From Alphaproteobacteria bacterium (GTDB taxonomy: Bacteria > Pseudomonadota > Alphaproteobacteria > Micropepsales > Micropepsaceae): 16,481 nt of DNA. The stretch covers positions 1-16,481 of the forward strand of contig JAGWRJ010000457.1 in the NCBI GenBank assembly GCA_028869725.1. Reading direction: 5' to 3'. This document shows, one piece after another, positions 14,539 to 16,481 of this stretch. Positions within the stretch are counted from its first letter, which is position 1, and every line of letters begins with the position of its first letter. Made by a program: the position numbers and the translations under genes. The notes beneath the pieces were generated by a model. It saw only the letters and a program-made list of their open reading frames with translations. It was not told the origin of the DNA and made no database searches.

Positions 14539-15541
14539 TGAGCAATTCCTTCATGCTCGCCAGGCGCGCGCTGACCTGCGCGTCGCCAATCGGTATCTCG
14601 CGAGCGAAATGGTCGATCACATCCAGCAGCTGGTCCCAGTCCAGCTCATCCCGGAGGTACGGGATCATGGTTATCCGGCACTGGGCGGTGTAATACGTCC
14701 GGAGTTCCCGCATCAGTGCCCTTTCATGGGAGAAGAAGCCTTGCAACAGGAAGTGCTTGACCTCCTTCTGGGGAGTCATGCGACGCCGCTTATTGCTGAT
14801 CACGTATTCCAAGATTTCGAGTTCTTCCAGGCCGTACCCGATGAATAGGCAGGTATACCGCTCAAAGAGCTCGTCGAGCAGCGTCAGGACACGATTTTCC
14901 TCCTCGCCGTCGCGCCTGTCGTTGGCGTAATGCCTCACGTAGTGCTCTGTAGTCAGGATCATGCTTTCCCTGACGTCCACAGAGCCATGGAGGTGTAGCA
15001 CCATATTGGGCTTGTCAAACACCGAGATCTTGAAGTCGCTTGGCGACACATACATGGTGCGCTTCTGCGGCTTTAGCTCGACAGCCTGTTCTCCAGGGCC
15101 GGGCTCCTGTGTACCAGTGGTCGGAAGCAGGATGGGCGTATCCAGCCACCAGTCATAGTTCGTGGTGACGAAGCGCCGGGAGAAGGTGGACAAGCCACCG
15201 TAGAGCCGGCGACCCTTTCTATGGCTGCAGTCCCCGGTCGGGTGGAGCAGCTTCAGGAAGTCTATCGGCCTCCCGCCGCCTGGCACCACCTGCTTTTCCC
15301 GCTCAAGGGCCATCGACAGCTTGATGCGTGGCGATAGGTGCTGCATTTGCGCGTAAGTCGCGTGATCCATGCTGCCCTGTTCGACGAAGGATGACAGCGC
15401 TCCATTGGCGAACTCCGCCCAACTTGGTCCGCCAGCGAGCCTGGAGACCCCGGCGCCGATGAACGGGATGACCATGCCACGGCCTGCCTCTCTGCGAAGC
15501 GGCTGGGGTATCACCGGAATTGGCAGAATGTCATCTTCCAC
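14531..15541 (-). CDS. SIR2-like NAD-binding protein, probable NADase effector (336 aa)
   Basis: The protein carries the Rossmann-type SIR2 fold found in prokaryotic defence NADases. Motifs in order: VIPFIGAGVSRLAGGPSW (24-41) with the NAD-binding GAGVS at 29-33; RRFVTTNYDWWLD (122-134) with the conserved TTNYD at 126-130; VLHLHGSV (181-188) with the expected catalytic His185; and LFIGYGLEELEILE (232-245), the late SIR2 motif. All are intact, so it should hydrolyse NAD+. There is no zinc ribbon of the sirtuin deacetylase type, which supports the defence NADase class (as in Thoeris ThsA, DSR and SIR2-HerA). It is the first intact gene of the operon and shares eight bases with the large helical gene. 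GAGTGGAAG before the ATG is an acceptable ribosome site. NADase activity is inferred from the family. Confidence 0.9.
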   Translation of the reverse strand: MEDDILPIPVIPQPLRREAGRGMVIPFIGAGVSRLAGGPSWAEFANGALSSFVEQGSMDHATYAQMQHLSPRIKLSMALEREKQVVPGGGRPIDFLKLLHPTGDCSHRKGRRLYGGLSTFSRRFVTTNYDWWLDTPILLPTTGTQEPGPGEQAVELKPQKRTMYVSPSDFKISVFDKPNMVLHLHGSVDVRESMILTTEHYVRHYANDRRDGEEENRVLTLLDELFERYTCLFIGYGLEELEILEYVISNKRRRMTPQKEVKHFLLQGFFSHERALMRELRTYYTAQCRITMIPYLRDELDWDQLLDVIDHFAREIPIGDAQVSARLASMKELLNG

Positions 15542-15551
15542 TCAAGCCCTT

Positions 15552-15867
15552 TTACCCTGAAGCAACCGGCGCCAGCCATTCCTTCCCCTTGTAAGGTGCG
15601 AGAAGGCTCTCCAGCTTCTCCAAGTTGAAGTACCGGTCGATGGTCTGATAGGACAAGTGAGAACCGTCCGCATATTCCCAATCAAGCTCCTCTATCGCGA
15701 TCCAACACGGCGAGCACTTCCTGGAGGCTGTCGGCTTAGCTCTCGATCAGCTGCCGCTGCTCACCGGTCACCTTCTTGGCGTCCGCTCGCAATCCTTCGC
15801 GGCGCACTTCGAGCATGGGCCTGATCACACCCATGTCTTCGTTGTCAATCTGCCTAGCGATGTTCAT
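15552..15867 (-). pseudogene. Broken small gene upstream of SIR2
   Basis: From ATG 15867 the frame reads MNIARQIDNEDMGVIRPMLE and ends KKVTGEQRQLIES, then a TAA, then in the same frame ADSLQEVLAVLDRDRGA. A shift of one base then opens AIEELDWEYADGSHLSYQTI, followed by DRYFNLEKLESLLAPYKGKEWLAPVASG and TAA at 15552-15554. The pieces join into one coherent, charged helical protein of about 104 residues with one stop and one frameshift, and the total length (316 nt) is off by one base as expected. The final stop is 10 bp before the SIR2 start, so it was probably the first gene of that operon. I do not recognise the family. A downstream TTG start could express only the last part. Loss of this gene may mean the operon has lost its regulator or accessory protein. 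Confidence 0.5.
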
Positions 15868-15991
15868 GTCGAGCAGGCTTCTTAAGTAATGATCTTCGCA
15901 ATCGCAGAAGCCTTAGAGTCCCCGTTAAACATTACATTGACACGGTTTACCATTCCCGACACCCAGCAAGGCCATCGTTGCCGATGGGGCA

Positions 15992-16133
15992 TGCAAGCTT
16001 ATGGGCTAAAAAGTGCAAGCTTATGGACTAAAAGTGCAAGCTTATGCGCTGGCGGACATCGGTATTTGCAAGTTATGGGGTATGAATTTGCACGATATGG
16101 GGTCTGTTTTGCACGATATGGTGTAAACCCACA
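15992..16133 (-). mobile_element. Probable end of a Tn7-like transposon: six phased TGCA-motif repeats
   Basis: Six copies of TGCA[AC]G[CA]T[TA]ATG (one shorter by a base) start at 15992, 16014, 16035, 16067, 16089 and 16110. The spacings are 22, 21, 32, 22 and 21 bp, all close to whole turns of the helix. The first three read TGCAAGCTTATG; the last two read TGCACGATATGG. Read outward from the array the sequence ends ACA at 16131-16133, that is TGTGGGTTTACACC on the minus strand. Tn7 ends begin TGTGGG and carry repeated 22-bp TnsB sites in the same way. The end lies 33 bp downstream of the nrdJ stop, as Tn7 lies just past glmS. I saw no matching array elsewhere in the window and no transposase gene, so it is either the end of a longer element or a remnant. 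IS21- or Tn5053-type ends remain alternatives. Confidence 0.6.
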
Positions 16134-16166
16134 GTCGCCGCTAATATTTTTGGCGTTAAAGTGTTG

Positions 16167-16481
16167 TTAGCCGCACTTTGAGTCGCCGCAGTTAAGACAC
16201 GTCATACACCCATCCATCATCACCACAGCGGCGGTGCTGCACTTGGCGCAGAGCTGGGCGCCGGCGGGGAATTTGGATTCGGCGAAGGCGTCGGTCTGCC
16301 GGGTGGCGGCTTCGAATTCCGCGCGCTTTTCGGCGATGAGTTTTTTCTGGTGCTCGTCCGGCTCGTCCTTATGCATGAGGCCGATGGCGATCAGGTGCTT
16401 CTCGATGACTTCGCCGATTTCGGCGATGAGCGAGGGCATGAAGTGGCCGCCCGGCTTCCAGTAGCCGCCGCGCGGATCGAA
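16167..16481 (-). CDS. nrdJ: Adenosylcobalamin-dependent ribonucleotide reductase (class II), C-terminal part
   Basis: This is the last 104 residues of a gene that continues past the right edge; the frame is open to 16481 and the ATG at 16439 is internal. The sequence reads FDPRGGYWKPGGHFMPSLIAE and ends with GAQLCAKCS and MDGCMTCLNCGDSKCG. The closing cysteines (CxxC, then CMTCLNC and SKC) form the C-terminal zinc-ribbon-like redox tail seen in NrdJ proteins. The enzyme reduces ribonucleotides to deoxyribonucleotides using cobalamin radical chemistry, without oxygen dependence. It is a chromosomal housekeeping gene and marks the right flank of the accessory block. The stop is TAA at 16167-16169. 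The identification rests on this tail and the GGHFMPSL region; the catalytic core is outside the window. Confidence 0.85.
   Translation of the reverse strand, partial: FDPRGGYWKPGGHFMPSLIAEIGEVIEKHLIAIGLMHKDEPDEHQKKLIAEKRAEFEAATRQTDAFAESKFPAGAQLCAKCSTAAVVMMDGCMTCLNCGDSKCG

Noticed and set aside
10643..15541. Assignment of the SIR2 operon to Thoeris, DSR or SIR2-HerA
   Set aside because: No TIR gene, no HerA ATPase motifs and no single-chain DSR architecture are present; the partners differ.
15882..15953. Minus-strand 23-codon frame beginning MVNRVNVMFNGDSK, upstream of the broken gene
   Set aside because: Too short to support, out of frame with the following pseudogene and with no known leader-peptide features. 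It may be a relic.
15992..16133. CRISPR array or plasmid-type iterons
   Set aside because: Repeats are only 12-13 bp with 8-20 bp between starts of conserved parts, with no unique 30-bp spacers and no cas genes. There is also no replication initiator gene nearby, so a transposon end is preferred.
15889..16170. Plus-strand frame of 93 codons across the repeat array
   Set aside because: Its repeating Tyr-Gly/Ala-Ser-Leu text is just the translation of the TGCA repeats, and the array is better explained as a transposon end.

Overview
The window looks like a stretch of proteobacterial chromosome, most likely a betaproteobacterium of the Burkholderiales type. The codon usage is GC-rich, and the right edge carries the C-terminus of a cobalamin-dependent class II ribonucleotide reductase ending in a cysteine-rich tail that I associate with that group. 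The genus cannot be fixed from sequence alone. Between ordinary chromosomal genes on the left (about 1-2130) and the reductase on the right (16167 onward) lies a block of about 14 kb packed with defence-type genes. It has several signs of mobility and decay.

Layout. 32-673 (minus): two small genes of unknown function, one a single-span membrane protein and one a low-complexity polar protein. 674-1379: no gene, with a palindrome and a possible promoter. 1380-1934 (plus): an AhpD/carboxymuconolactone-decarboxylase-family protein with a degenerate active site, followed by a strong terminator. 1983-2129 (minus): a truncated thioredoxin keeping its WCAPC site. 2280-4711 (minus): a compact three-gene operon encoding a PD-(D/E)XK-type nuclease, a soluble Ser/Thr protein kinase and a protein of unknown family that may be a TIM barrel. 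4743-4772: an AT-rich divergent promoter/operator. 4777-4974 (plus): a small ribbon-helix-helix-like protein. About 5052-5190: what looks like the collapsed ends of an IS21-type insertion sequence. 5291-10369 (plus): a complete single-polypeptide type ISP restriction-modification enzyme. 10319-15541 (minus): an operon read as SIR2-domain protein, 946-residue helical protein, winged-helix/DUF4145 protein and truncated membrane protein, joined by overlaps of 8 and 4 bp and a 33-bp gap. A broken ORF sits just upstream of SIR2. 15992-16133: six copies of a TGCA-containing motif at about 21-22 bp spacing, ending in ACA 33 bp from the reductase stop codon, as expected for a Tn7-like transposon end. 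16167-16481 (minus): the 3' end of nrdJ.

How the parts may work together. The type ISP enzyme cuts and methylates DNA on its own. The SIR2 operon has the form of an abortive-infection system: an NAD-consuming effector, a large helical sensor or scaffold, and a wHTH/HEPN-like partner. The kinase/nuclease operon pairs a signalling enzyme with a DNA-cutting enzyme and an unknown protein. The last two are the best candidates for undescribed systems. Assigning them to defence is inference from domains and context; no function is shown by sequence alone.
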